64,000 nt of DNA from Perognathus longimembris pacificus (Eukaryota > Chordata > Mammalia > Rodentia > Heteromyidae), in assembly GCF_023159225.1 (NCBI RefSeq), contig NC_063173.1, positions 11,074,852-11,138,851 of the forward strand, written 5' to 3'. Below, piece by piece: positions 40,975 to 54,443 of the stretch. A program made the translations under genes and the position numbers. Positions within the stretch are counted from its first letter, which is position 1. Every line of letters begins with the position of its first letter. Under the pieces are notes generated by a model. The model did no database searches and was not told the DNA's origin. It saw nothing but the letters and a program-made list of their open reading frames with translations.

Positions 40975-41935
40975 TTTGGTAATGACCATGGAAGCCGGGA
41001 GCAGGGGTGCAGCCCTGTGGTCCTAGCTACTTGAGAAGTGGGGGTGCGTGCCTCGTGAGCCATGCCCAGGAGTTTAGGGCCACGTAGCAATGTACTGTTT
41101 AAGAAGAAACAAATCCAGGCACCCATGACTCCCATTGGTCGTTCTAGCTCCTTAGGAAGCTGAGAACTGGATAATGGAGGTTCAAGGCCAATCCAAGCAG
41201 AAGAGTTTTGGAGCCCTTTTCTTTTCTTTTTTTTTTTTTTTGCCAGTCCTGGGACTTGGACTCAGGGCCTGAGCACTGTCCCTGGCTTCTTCCCGCTCAA
41301 GGCTAGCACTCTGCCACTTGAGCCACAGCGCCGCTTCTGGCCGTTTTCTGTATATGTGGTGCTGGGGAATCGAACCTAGGGCCTCGTGTATCCGAGGCAG
41401 GCACTCTTGCCGCTAGGCTATACCCCCAGCCCCTGGAGCCCTTTTCTTGACTTGTAACTGAATGCAGCAGTGAGCACCTCATGCCAAGCTACATGGAAGG
41501 CTGAGATTGGGAGGACCATGGTGCCAGGCCAGTCTAGCAGAAAAGTCTGAGAGACCCCATCACCACAGAGGAAAATTGAGCCGTACGTGATCCCATGACA
41601 AAGGGAAGCCTAAAAGTAGGTGGATCACAGCTCCAGCCTGGCCCTGGGCCTGAGTGAGAAGCAAGACCCTATCCTAAAAATAACCTGTGAAGCCGGGCAC
41701 AGGGGGCTCACACCTGTAATCCTAGCTGCTCAGGAGGCTGAGAACTGAGGATCATGGTTCAAAGCCAGCCCTGGCAGGAAAGTCTGTGAGCCTCCAATTA
41801 ACCACCAGAAAACCGGAAGTGGTGCTCAAGTGGTAGAGTGCTAGCCTTGAGCTGAAGAACTCAGGGACAGGGCCGAGGCCCAGAGTTCAAGACCCATGAC
41901 CACCACCAACAACAACAAAAGTGAAAAAACAAGGC
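40975..41935. mobile_element. SINE cluster (B1-like +, ID dimer -, composite +)
   Basis: About 40975-41110 is B1-like. 41225-41433 is a young reversed ID dimer with T-run. About 41455-41690 is diverged B1/composite material. 41690-41935 is a composite + copy ending 'gagttcaagacccatgacc'. Degenerate B1-like sequence continues to about 42240. Confidence 0.6.
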
Positions 41936-42764
41936 TAGAGAAATGACCCAGCAGTAAAGCACCAGGAAGGAAAGCTGAGCCCTGTTACTCTAGCTGCTCC
42001 AAAAGCAGAGATCTGGAGGATCATGGTTGAAGGCCAGCCAGGAAAGTGAGACCCTCATCTCAATCAGTTAGCAGTTGGGCACAGTTGGCTGGCTCCATCC
42101 TCCCAGCTCCATGGAAGTAGTCCAGGCTGTCTTGGGCAAAAAGTGAGACTCTATTTACAAAATGAATGAAAGCAAAAAGGGTCAGGGCCAAAGTGATAGA
42201 GACCTTGCCTAGCAAGTGAGAGGCCCTGAGGCGGTACCGGTGAAGCTACTCTCCTACTTTCCATCTGCTTGGACCTGTCCCAGCCCCCAAGTCAGACTCC
42301 AAGGAAGCATGAGGTACTGCCATTGACTCTGGAAGACACGTGTGAACCCCACAGGCCTCGCTGAACCTGGAGGCTGCACCCCCAGGCCACATGAATAGCA
42401 ATGCTATGCCCCTTCCCCCAAATCTAAGCCTGGATTCACCGAGCAGCTCCACATCAGGAGTCTCACCAGTATCGCATGGTAGCAGGGTCTGAGCACTGCT
42501 TGGCTGACCGGGCAGTTGCCAGTTCAAGAAGGCACTGATGGAGCTGAGACCACAGCCCAGATTGCCTTCCCCGGAACTCGCCTTACACACAGCCCAGAAT
42601 GCCTTTCACAGACAAGGGACCTGAGGCGGAAGAGGTAGAAACTAAGGCAGGGTCAGCACCGTACTCTCCATGTGACTCTAACCAAAGCTACTTAGTCTGT
42701 AGGAAGTGGTCTTGGGTTCCAATGACAGCTTTGCTACAGGGACCTCCTGGCTTGCTTTCTTTTG

Positions 42765-43160
42765 TACTGATCCTCAGATCTTGGCCTCCTGCATAGCTAG
42801 GGTTACAGGCCTGAGCCACCAGCACCCGGCTTACCTATTGGCTTTCTTTTCTTGTCTTCGTAATGTGACATAACATGTTCCAGAAGCTGTCCCTCTCTAA
42901 AGAGCATGTGTTCTGAGCAGGGCACCAGTGGCTCTGGCCTGTAATCCTACCCAGGTGGCTGAGATCTGAGGATCCCAGATTGAAGCCAGCTAGGGCAGGA
43001 AAGTCCCTGAGACTCATCCAATGAGCCAGAAAAAAAAGCCAGAAGTGGAGTTGTGGCTCAGGTGGTAGAGAACTAGCCTTGAGCAATAAAGCTAAGGGAC
43101 GGTACTCAGGCCCTGAGTTCAAGCTCCAGTACCACCATGCACACCACACACACACACAGA
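42765..43160. mobile_element. Composite SINE fragments (- then +)
   Basis: 42765-42832 is a reversed fragment ('gctagggttacaggcctgagcc'). 42915-43145 is a + copy ending in a short CA tail. Confidence 0.6.
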
Positions 43161-43390
43161 TCATGTATCACAAAATGTCAGAGCAGAGCTGGAGACCCTG
43201 GGGCCACACATCCCTGGCCCTGGATACCAAGGTGGGAGCAGGACAAAGGCTCTGGACGCTCAAGGTCCTGCCCAAGTAAAGCCAAACCAGGACTTCCAGT
43301 CCCCGGCATCTTGAGCCCCAAAGGAAGGACTCACAGGAAGTGGCTCCCTGGCACACACTCCAGGGCCTCGCTGAGGACAGGAAATAAATC

Positions 43391-43396
43391 TTTATT
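43391..43396 (-). terminator. DNAJB13: DNAJB13 polyadenylation signal
   Basis: On the - strand this is AATAAA, 60 nt after the stop codon, giving a very short 3'UTR. Confidence 0.7.
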
Positions 43397-43456
43397 GTGC
43401 CGTCCCGCCCCCTTGTCACGTGGGCAGGGGCTGCAGGGCAGCGTGGCCCCCCAGAG

Positions 43457-43610
43457 TTAGGTCAGCAACGCCTGGCGCAGCATCTGCTTCTTCTGCGGTG
43501 TGAGGCGGGTGGGGAACTGGATGTCAAAGAAGATGTACAGGTCCCCCTTCTTGCTGGGGTCCTCCGGTAATGGCATCCCCTCGCCTGGCACCTTCTTGAA
43601 GTACTTGGGA
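43457..43610 (-). CDS. DNAJB13: DNAJB13 exon 8 (residues 266-316, stop)
   Basis: It encodes [20 protein letters not shown] through [22 protein letters not shown] is at 43459-43457. The acceptor on the - strand is 'tccctccccag'. Confidence 0.95.
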
Positions 43611-44743
43611 CTGGGGAGGGAGAGGGAAAGCGGGGAGCTTAGAGGGCACCCCGCAGTGGCACCGAGAGGGTCCACACCACTCCACTCCTACAACAGGTTG
43701 GGTCCTGTGAGTCACCAGGGCCTGCTCTCATCGGCCAGGACAGGGGAGGATGGCAGGGGGGACTGACGTGGCCAGTGAGCATGCTTCCTCCAGACATGGC
43801 TCACAGCTTTCCCCGGAGGAGTCAGGAATCTTGTTTTAGGGGTAGGAAACGGGACAGACCCTGGGGTGCAAGTAGAGATGATGAACAACCTTCCCCACCC
43901 AAGGGGCCTTGCTTGTTGTTGTTCCAGTACTGAGGCTTAACTTGGGCCTTGGGCCCTTACTTGGCTTTTCCACTCAAGGCTGGCCCTTTACCACTTGAGC
44001 CACACCTCCACTTCCAGCTTTTGTTTTTTTGTTTTGTTTTGTTTTTGTTGCCAGTCCTGGGGCTTGGACTCAGGGGCTGAGCACTGTCCCTGGCTTCCTT
44101 TTGCTCAAGGCTAGCACTCTGCCACTTGAGCCACAGCGCCACTTCCAGCTTTTTCTATATATGTGGTGCTGAGGAATCGAGCCAGGGCTTCATGTATATG
44201 AGGCGAGCACTTTACCACTAGGCCATATTCCCAGCCCCTACTTCCAGCTTATTGCCAGTTAACTGGAAACTAAGTCTTGAGGATTTATCTACCCAGGCTA
44301 GCTTCGAACCAGGATCTTCAGATCTCAGCCTCCTGAGTATCTAATGCAGGCATGCACCACCAGTACGGGGCAAAGGGCCTTTGTTGGGAAGGGACTTAGG
44401 GGAGGTGATGGGGAACGCCGATGAATTTCTCTCATTTCTCCCATTCTCTAATTGAGGGTAAGAGAAACAGGAACTTCCCCCTCTGGTGGAGCTCAAGCCT
44501 CTACTATGGCTTTGTGCAAATTAGAAATAAGGTGCTGGGCTGGGAATATGGCCTAGTGGCAAGAGCGCTTGCCTCCTACACATGAAGCTCTCGGTTCGAT
44601 TCCCCAGCACCGCATATATGGAAAACGGCCAGAAAGGGCGCTGTGGCTCAGGTAGCAGAGTGCTAGCCTTGAGCGGGAAGAAGCCAGGGACAGTGCTCAG
44701 GCCCTGAGTGCAAGGCCCAGGACTGGCAGAAAGAAAGAAAGAA

Positions 44744-44815
<72 letters not shown>

Positions 44816-45179
44816 AAAGAAAGAAGGTGCTGTTGTCTTCCAGGTGAGTGAAACCCACATCTTGGCCATTTTGGGGTGGATTTCTTCCTCTCTCACCCTC
44901 TCAGGAGAGGATCCTTGAGCAAGGGGCATCCTGCACAACTATACAGGGCAGACCCTCTTCCATTCCCCTCTTATATTCCAGGCCAGCACTGCTAGTGGCA
45001 CCTGGAGCCCAAGGCAAACAGACAGACTCACTGGACGATGTCATTAATAGGGATGTTGAGCAGACGGTCATCTAAGGTCTTCACCTCCACGGTGCAGCAG
45101 GTAAGAGCCTGGGGAAGTTAGGATAGAAGGTAAGGGTGGGGAGGGTGACCACAGCCGTGTGTGTGTGTGTGTGTGTGTA

Positions 45180-45215
<36 letters not shown>

Positions 45216-46757
45216 CGTGCACATGCCAGTACTGGGGCTTGAACTCAGGGCCTGGGCACTGTTCCTGAGCTTTTGTGCTGAAGGCTAGATAGCGCTCTAC
45301 CACTTGAGCCACAGCACCACTTGCAGTTTTCTCGTGGTTAATTAGAGATAAGCATGTCACAGACTTTCCTGCCCAGGCTGGCTTTGAACTGTGGTTCTCA
45401 GATCTCAGCCTCCTGAGTAGCTGAGTAAGCCAGCAGGGCCTGGCTCTTGTGAGGCTATTTGGAGCCAAGCCCTGAGCTGGGCACCAGGGAGCCAGAGGCT
45501 GCTTGGGAGCTGAGTGGATGAGCCGGGCCGTCACCAGCCCTCAGGGAGGTGGCGGTGTGGAAGGCCACTCTGAGGGGGGTAGAGCACGGGGTTTTGCTAG
45601 ACTGGGAAGCAGGGAGGGCCCCCATCCTGCTGGAGCAGGAAGGAGAGCTGCCGCGGGGTGGCGGCCGGTGTGGAGGGCCTCTGAGGGCAAGGCGGGTGGA
45701 CGGCATTATCAGAAGACCCCCCGCAGGAACAGAGGAGGAGGGGTGGACATGCCTGGCCCACTCAGGTGCTCAGAACGCACCATAGGGACGGACAGGAGGG
45801 GTAAAGGGGAGATGGATCTGGAAGGGGGAAGGCTCTGGCTGGGGGCCGGGGAGGGCGGCAAAGTCTAAGCTCTGGCAGGTGGCGCAGGCTGGACCCCTCA
45901 GGCCCCGCCCAGCGCCCACTCACCTTGCCCAAAGGGATGGGGTTCACAAAGAAGAGGTTGTCATTCTCCCTGCGGAAGCGCGAGTGCAGCTTCTCCTTTA
46001 CTATGAAGATGATGTCAGCTGGGATGATGTTGGGGCCCTGGGAAGGGGAGGCCAAGGGGCAACAAGGACTCATTGGCTGTGTGACTTTGCCCAAGTTCCT
46101 GCCTCTACTTGTCTCCGTGGCTTCATGTGCACAATGGGGAGATTCGATGGGGGTTTCCGTGCTGACCCCCCGGGAAAGTGCTTCTCTGGGAAGTGCTTCT
46201 CAACTTGGTGGGGGCAGGGGCTTCCCTGGTGGCAGCGCACCCTGAGCTGCGTGGCAGAGAACCCCTCAAGTCTCAGCTCTGTTTAGGGACTCACAGGTGA
46301 CACCCCTCACCTGAGCTTCACTCAGGCACTGAAGCAGCTGAGGTCCCCTGTGGAGGGGTCAGAGAAGCCCCTCGACCTGGTGAACGGGGGAGACCGGCCC
46401 ACGGTGACTGGCGGGTTCAAGGCTGAGGTGCTGCTGGCCCAGCTCAGGGAAGGCTGAGCAAGGTGGGAAACACTGAAGCTGCTCTAAGAAGGTATTGTGA
46501 TCTTGAAAAAGACTCAAGGGCTGAGCGAGTCAGCATCCCTAGGACAGAACTTTATCTTTTTATTTAAGTAAGTATTTAAGTTAAAGTTATGGCTGTGAGG
46601 TTCTAAAGAGTTCCTGCAGTTGGAGTCAATGAACCCCTGGGGAAATCAGGGCAAGAGCTGGAGGGGAGACTGGAGTCTCCATTCAGCTCTTGTGCTCTTG
46701 TCCTGGGCAAGTCCCTTCTGTCTTGGGCCTCACATTCCACTCTCAGGTAATCCTATT

Positions 46758-46796
<39 letters not shown>

Positions 46797-49700
46797 TGTG
46801 CGCCAGTCCTGGGGCTTCAACCTAGGACCTGGACACTGGAGCTTTTGTGCTCAAGGCTAGCACTCTACCACTTGAGCCATAGCTCCACTTCGGGCTTTGA
46901 GGGATTGTTTGTTTATTTTCTGGTGGTTAATTGGAGTTAAGAGCCTCACAGACTTTCCTGCCCTGGCTGGCTTTGAACCTCGATCTGGTCTCAGTCTCCT
47001 GAGTAGCTAGGATTACAGGCATGAGTCACTGGCACCTAGCTATTTTTCCGTGTTGTTAGGGGATTGGTAAACTCTACTGCCAGAGGCACAGTGAAGCTGT
47101 GTCTCTGGGAAGAGACTTCAAGTGTCATCTTATCCTACCAGACCAGAGTTCACAGGAACAGAAAAAGTCATTTCCTCATTTCCCCTCCATCTACCCACCA
47201 GTGAGCCTAGTGACTGGCCCTGGTTTCTTGTCCCCCTCACCTGGTCCCCTTCCTTCTCAAAGGTGATCCGTGTGCCCTGTCTCCAGCCAGGCTTCACATC
47301 GATTGTCAGGATCTTGTCCTTGATGGTTGAGGAGTACTTGTCCTCATTTAGCACCTGCAGTGAGAGGGAGAAGGCTGCTTTGCTCGGACTTCCACGAGCC
47401 TCCACCCTGAGCCAGCCCATGCCAATTCTGTGTCACTGGCTGGCAGGATGTGTCATCCTAAGATCCCAATACAGTCACCATGAGTGGATCAAACCCACCC
47501 CTCCAGCCCTGGCCATGAACAGAGATCCAGTTCCTACTTCCAAATCTCAGAGGCCTGGCCCTGGGCCAGGGGTGAGTTCTCTTTACCCCAGAGGGAGAGG
47601 GAACATGGAGGTCGATATATCTGAGCTTCACCGAAAGCAGCCCCCACCCAGTCAGCCGGGGAGAGTGCGGCGGCGACAATCAGCCTCTCCTCTGCTGGTG
47701 AAGGGGAGGGGGTGGTAAAGAGCGGGACGTGGGACGGTGACAAGCCAAGGGCTAGAGGACACATACGGTCTTTCTCACCCAGTCACTACCCCATGGACAG
47801 CCCCAGCCCACATGCTGGGCCTTGCTCGCGAAGCACACACGCTGAAGAAAGCCTGGAGCATGACCCGGAAATGCTAGCAAGCAGACCCCACAGGAGCTGC
47901 CCCATGCAGGCTCACCGCCCTTCCCCAGGATGCGGCTGGACAGGGAGAGCAGACGGGGTCCTGATGCAGTCAGGCGTCTGCACTGGGGAGGGAGGGGCGG
48001 GGGGCTAACTCCTCCATGGTCCCGTCTGACGTTCGGACTCTGGAAACTAAAAAACCCTACATCTCTCAACCTAGGATTCCATGAGTCCACCGGAGACCAT
48101 TCCTGAGCCCTCCAGTTAGAATAAGAGAGGAGACGGACAGGGGAAGTGGGGAGACAAAAGGCGGCCCCCAAGAGGAGCAAGCCAGGCACTCACCCTTCGG
48201 GAGATCTTGATTTTTTTGGTGCAGCCAAAGAATAAGTCCTCCAGGGACAAGTAGAGATCCCGTTCAATTGGGAGGTCCTGCTTCTTGATTCCTCGGCCCC
48301 GGAGCCCCCCAAAATTTAAATCCACATCACCCCCTTCTGCATCATAGAATTCTACAAGAGGTAAGGAGGGGAGTAGGAGAAATGGTGTCTAAAAACTCAG
48401 CCATTCTTTCCTTTTCCCTCTCCCTCACTCTTCCCCCGCCCCCCCCACAGAGACACACATACTCCTGTATTCCTGCCAACCTCATGTAATACCTGACACT
48501 CCATTCCCACCTTCAGATTCAGAAGCAAAGATACGCTGAGTTGCATACCAGTGATTATTAACCTTTGCCAGGTCCCCTGCTTCATTCACCTCTATTTGTT
48601 TCCCCCAACAACTTGAGTAGATGCCCAAATAAGGGAATAAGGCACGCCCTCTAGTGGCTAATTCTGGTAGTGACAGGTCAAAGAAAACAGTCCTGTGGCG
48701 GAGGTCCCTGGGCTCCGCAGCTATTCATGTCCAGCCCAGCCCCAACCCACTAGAGGACCCAGATTCAAGTTTTTATGAAGTTATCAGCTGATACAAAGGA
48801 GAGGTGCTGGTTCCTGACCAATGTGGGCGCTCACCAGTGGGTCAGAGCTCCTCTTTATGCAACTCCCTCTGTCCCCGCTAGGTCTGCTTCCATAGCCCTT
48901 TCCTTCCGGCTGCCAGAGAGCACCCCGCCCTGGCTCTGAGAGTACCCCAAGTGCTGTGTGCTCCTTTTGGCTTTGTTTTCTGGGTCTGTGGGACGGGATA
49001 TTAATGCCTGACCCGCTTTCCTCTCTTAACATGATGAAGACCCAGGCATGGGTGATGAATCCCTATAATCCAGGCACTTAGGAAATTGAGGTTGGAATTT
49101 CATGAGCTGGAGACCAGCCAGGGCTCTATAGCAAAATCCTGCCTCAAAAACCTAATCAACAAACAGGCAAGGAGCTATAACTCGTAAAGAGCGTCCCATG
49201 TACCAGGCACTGTGTTCAGCACTTTTCCTTCTTACTTCAGGGGCCCAGAGAGGACAAACCAATGGTTCAGTGCCACAACTAGGCAGTAATTGAGTTAGGA
49301 CTGGCTGCACAGGAAAATTTAGTTTCATTTCTATTTTTGTGCCATTACTAGGCTTGAACTCAGGGCCTGAGCCTTGTCTCAGCTTTTTCACTCAAGGCTG
49401 GTGCTCTACCACATGTGCCATACCTCCAATTCTTGCCTTTTGGCAGTTAATTGGGGATAAAAATCTCACAGGCTTTCTTGCCTGTGCTGGCTTCAAACCT
49501 TGATCCTCAGATCTCAGCCTCCTGATTAGTGGCGTAAGCCACTGATACCCAGCCAGCACAGGAGACTGTGAGCACAGAACCTTAACCACTACTCTGTATT
49601 GCTAGAGGTGGATCCCATCATAAACTGTAGCCAGGAGTTACTATTACATATTCTGTCACAATTAATGCCACGGAGTGGACATCGCTGGCTAGAATGACCT

Positions 49701-50061
49701 CGAAATGACCTTGGGTAGAGAGGGAAGAAACTTCATACTGTGTCCCCTTATGATGAAATGGGCCTGAACTGTTACCTGGGCCCTGCTTGCATTACTGAAC
49801 TCATTGGTTTACACAGCACTGTGATGTGTCAGGGCGTAGACATTCCAAAAGCCAGGCCCGGGGAATTCCAGCTCCTCCACCCTGCAGGCGGAATGACCCA
49901 GCACTCCCAGATCGGAGCACTGGAGCTGTCTGTACAGCACCTGGGCACCGCCTCACAGACCCAAAGGCTGCTCCTTTCTGACAAAGAGGCTTCCCTGAGC
50001 TGGCTTTCTCCACACTCCTGCCACTAGGCCCAGTGTTTTGCAGAGGTCATTTTTGTACACG

Positions 50062-50096
<35 letters not shown>

Positions 50097-53000
50097 CTCA
50101 GGCCCTGGTTAGTGCTCCTGAGCTTCTTTTTGCTCAAGGCTAGCGCTCTACCACTTGAGCCACAGCGCCACTTCTGGCTTTTTAGTGGTTAATTGGAGCT
50201 AAGACTCTCACGGACTTTCATGCCTGGACTGGCTTTGAACTCTGATCCTCAGATCTCAGTCTCCTAAGTAGCTAGGATTACAGGTGTGAGTCGTTTGCTC
50301 AACACCACTTCATTTGACAATGATCCTGGGCTTTTCTGCACCAACAATCCTGGGCCTCCCTCAACACCCCCTTCCTCCCCCCCCCCCCCCACTTTCAGGC
50401 TTGTCAGAAGTAAGTAGGTCAACAATGACCACAAATCCCTTAAACTGCAGGTCTAGCAATGAGGGCATGTTCTAGAACCCAGCAGGAGGTTCCCTGATTC
50501 CCTCAGTAGGGCTGAAGCCACCTTAGAGGCATTGTTCCAGGAATTACTGGGATGCCAGCCTACAGCCCCAAACCCTGACCTTCCAGTGACTTTCTGAGCA
50601 TCAAATTCCTTGTCTGGATTGAACTCCTTTTCTCTGGGATAGAATGGAATGGTTCTGGACTTAATTTCTAATGAATTTACATCTCTACAATGAGATAGTA
50701 TGCAACATTAAGATGAGTAAACTCTCTGTGAAAAATAGATTACAGTAAGATCTCCCAAGACATATTAACTACAACAACAACCACCACCAAAAGCCATCTA
50801 GGCCCTGGTGGCTCGCACCTGTAACCCTAGCTACTCAGGATGCTGAGATCTGAAGATCACAATTCAGCCCAGGCAGATAAGTGCACAAGACAAACCAACC
50901 AGCAAAAAGCCAGAAGTAGAGGTGTGGCTAAAATGGTAGAGCTACAGAAAAATCCAAACAAGAGCACAAGGCCCTGAGTTCAAGCTCTAGTACACACACA
51001 CACACACGCACACACACACACACACACGCACACACGCACACACACACACGCACACACGCGCACACACACACACACCAGTGTGTTCAATGTAATCCTATTT
51101 CCTGAAGAAATAAAAGGCTTAGGTAAAAATAAATTTATGTCTATCGAGGCACAGGAAATTTCTGGAAGCCTATGTAGACTTAACAGCAAGAAAATGCTAC
51201 TGGGGAAGGAAATGGAAGACGGGAATTGTGTGTTTTTTTTGTTTTTTTTTTTTTTTGTATCAATAATTCAAGGACTGCAATTCAAAGCCAGCCAAGGCAT
51301 GAAAGTTTGTGAGACTCTTATCTCCAATTCATCACCAAAATGCCAGAAATGGAGCTGTGGCTCATGTGGTAGAGCACTAGCCTTGAGCTAAAATCAAGCG
51401 AAGGGACAGTGCCCAGTACCACCCCTAGTAACAAGACAAACAAACAAACAGAAAAGACCCCTCAGGGAAAAGCAGCTTTCACAACTGCGTCCCTTGTGGT
51501 AAGGCCAGGGCAGAGGGGGCCTCTTACCACTGAAGGGGTTGTCTCCTCCAAAGAACTCGTGGAACACCTTCTCAGGGTTGCCGTGGAAGACGTAGCCAGT
51601 TGTCCATGGGGTCTGGGATCCAAACTCCAGAGGAATGCCACCCTTCAGGCCCTCCTCTCCAAACTTGTCATAGATGCTTCTCTTCACAGCTGTGGGTACG
51701 TGGGACCTTGAGGAGGGGTCCAGCCTTGGGGGGGGGCAAAGATAGATGGGGGACGGGAGAGCTTGGGAAGGGGAGGGGACACGACAGCCTGAATTCTCCA
51801 ATGCCTGCTGCCTACCAGTCTCAGAAACCAAAGCCTAGACGCTTGAAGTTCAGTTTCATTCTGGGTAAAGCCGGAATGAGCTCACTTGCCAGAAGAGAGA
51901 CGAGAAAACAGATTCAGTAGAGAAAAGAACGGAGAGACTGAGTTAAGCGAGGCTACCGGCCTGGGGTCTGGCTGGACTCAGTCTTCATTACTGCCAGCCA
52001 GCGCCAGCGGCTCAGGCCTGTGAGCCTAGCTTCTCAGGAGGCTGAGAGCTGAGGATTTGGGTTTGAAGCCAGCTCAGGCAGGAAAGTCCACAAGACTCTT
52101 AGCTCCAATTAATCACCAAAAAGTTGAAAGTGGAGCTGTGGCTCAAGTGGTAAAGTATTAGCCTTGAGCACAAAAGCTCAGGGACAGTGCCCCAAACCTT
52201 GAGTTCAAGCACCAAAACCAACACAAAACCAAACCACACAACTGCTATCTTCTCTGTGGATATTTAGAATCCTAAAGTTTTAGAGTCTGAGAATTCTAGC
52301 GCTTTGGCCTTCTAGAATCTGAGGACTCCGAAGCCTGGATATCTCCTAGCTCTCCCAGCCGTGCTGGGCAGGAAGCCCGGGGACACTGACTGGTGCTGGG
52401 GGTGGGAGATTTCCTAACGACTCCCGGGGACATGGGGACTTAGCCACTTGGCCAGTCTGGGCAGGACTAATGCATGTCTGCTCAGCTTCAGCCAAGGTTC
52501 TATGGCTAGCATCCCCCTCTTCCTGTGACTGTCGGAGGGAAGCGAGGGGAGCAGTGAGTGCACCCTACTTCTGTGGGGGGATTGCTCCTGGCAAGGTGCA
52601 CGGTCAGCCTCACCCCGGGCTCTGCACGCCGTGGGGCCTGCCTCGGGGCTTCTTTCTATCCTCTACTGTGCTCTCTGTTTAGATCCCAAGCAGGGAAGTC
52701 AGATGCATCCTCTCTAGGGTCCCCCACCCCCAGAGATATCAGGAATGATTTGGGGGGGGGATGGCAGTCACAGTCACCCCTAATGTGACTCCTTGTCTCA
52801 GCCCCCCGACACTCACGGTCGCTCAGCACGTCGTAGGCCTCTGCTATCTGTCTGAACACACCTGCCGCGGCCGGCTCACTCGACCTCATCGGGTGGCTCT
52901 TCAGGGCAAGTTTCCGGTACCTAGAGGAGGAAGAGGAGGGCAGGTCGCCACAGCTGGCCTGCTTCCGAGGGACAGCGCGCACTGAGTGTGTGACATCCAT

Positions 53001-54392
53001 CGGAGCTGGCACTCTGAGCCAGGGAGGACCACACCAAGGCGCGCTGCTCGGCTCTCCTTGAAGAAAGCCTGGGCCCCCGCAGCTGCCCTGGGCCTTGGCC
53101 CTGAGGCTCTGCTGCCCCTGCCAGGGCTGAGGGATGCAGAGGTTCAGCTCATGGCTGTGAAATGTGGGGTTCCTCCGTGTGCCTCAGCTTTTCACCTCTG
53201 GGACAAAATACCTGAGACCAGCCGCGTGAAGGGGGGAGAGGGTGATTTCAGTCATGGTTGAGGGGATCCATTACTTTTAGGCTGTGGTGTGGCAGAACCC
53301 TGTGGCAGGGAGGAGGTGGTGGGAAAGAGAAAGGAGAAAAGAGGGGGGAGGGTGTTCCTAGGCAAGATGCACCCTTTAAGGCACTCCTCAGTGACCTACT
53401 TCCTCCAGCTAGGACTAGCTAACATATGGCCATGACCATGTTAACGCCCCCACGACCAAACCACTTCCCAAGAGCGCCCCCGGCTGGGAATGAGGCCTCC
53501 CACACAGGAGCCTTCTGGGAGAAAATCGCATCCTCCAGTAGACAACCTAGGCTCCAGGGCTCCCCGCCAGTCTGACTGAGAGTCTCTCAAGCCACACTGC
53601 AGCCCTTCCTACCCAACCCTCCCTTGTCTCTCTGCACTGTGGTCAAGAGGCTCCCTCCCCCCTTCATCTTTCACGGGTCCCTGACTTGTTCTGTGCATGT
53701 CCAATCTGATCTTTGTGTCTGCTTCTCAGAGGTCCAGAACACGAGGAGGAGGAGGAGGAGGAGGAGGGGTGGGGGGGAAGGGGGAGGGGGAGGGGGAGGG
53801 ACTAGGTGTGCAGAGAGACCCTCAGTGCCAGCCGGTCCCCTAATCATCGAAGGACAGACACTGGCAGTATCCCAGGAGGGAGGCGGTGGTATGGGCTGGA
53901 AGATGTGTGGGGTGTTTAAGGGGATTTTCACCAAGGTGCAGGAAAGGGGGAAGAAGACCACAAGGGGGCAGCACAGTACCCCAGGGCCGGTGCCCAGGGC
54001 CACCCTGACCTCCCGGGTCTGCCCGAGTGAAGGTGGACTGTGGTACTGAGCCCCAGAAGGAATGTGCACACAGGGCCTTGACAGATGATGAGACTTCAGT
54101 TGGACACAGGCAGCCTGAAGAGTCCCCAAAAGAGGGAACTGGGGAACAAAGACAGCAAAGCCACTCTGCTCCCTCCCGACCCCCTTACTTTCCCTTTATC
54201 AGGGTGCACAGGAGGCTGCAGGGCAGAGGAGCCTGAAGATGAGGTGGGAACACACTGCCTGCAAGGCAGGCTGACACTAACAGGAAATGCCCAGCCCATG
54301 CTCGTAAGCGCTGCAGCCTTAGTGTAAGTCTACCTATTCCACACAGGCTTGCCTGGTGAAAAAGCTAAGAGGCCACATCCAGGCCCTGAGTC

Positions 54393-54443
<51 letters not shown>

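Larger units (their letters stand above)
39600..43380. other. UCP2-DNAJB13 convergent intergenic region
   Basis: The two genes point toward each other here. 39.6-40.97 kb is unique sequence with a forkhead-motif cluster. 40.97-43.15 kb is SINE-rich. I see no further gene. Confidence 0.6.

Noticed and set aside
44663..44938. Open frame with Phe-Leu-Ser repeats
   Set aside because: It is the reversed (GAAA)n SINE tail, not a gene.
53671..54129. 152-codon frame with long Pro and Leu runs
   Set aside because: It comes from the (GGA)n purine tract; there is no splice logic or known domain.
54027..54236. Possible extra exon in DNAJB13 intron 1
   Set aside because: The eight exons already join in frame to the full 316 residues; no paired splice sites or family match here.
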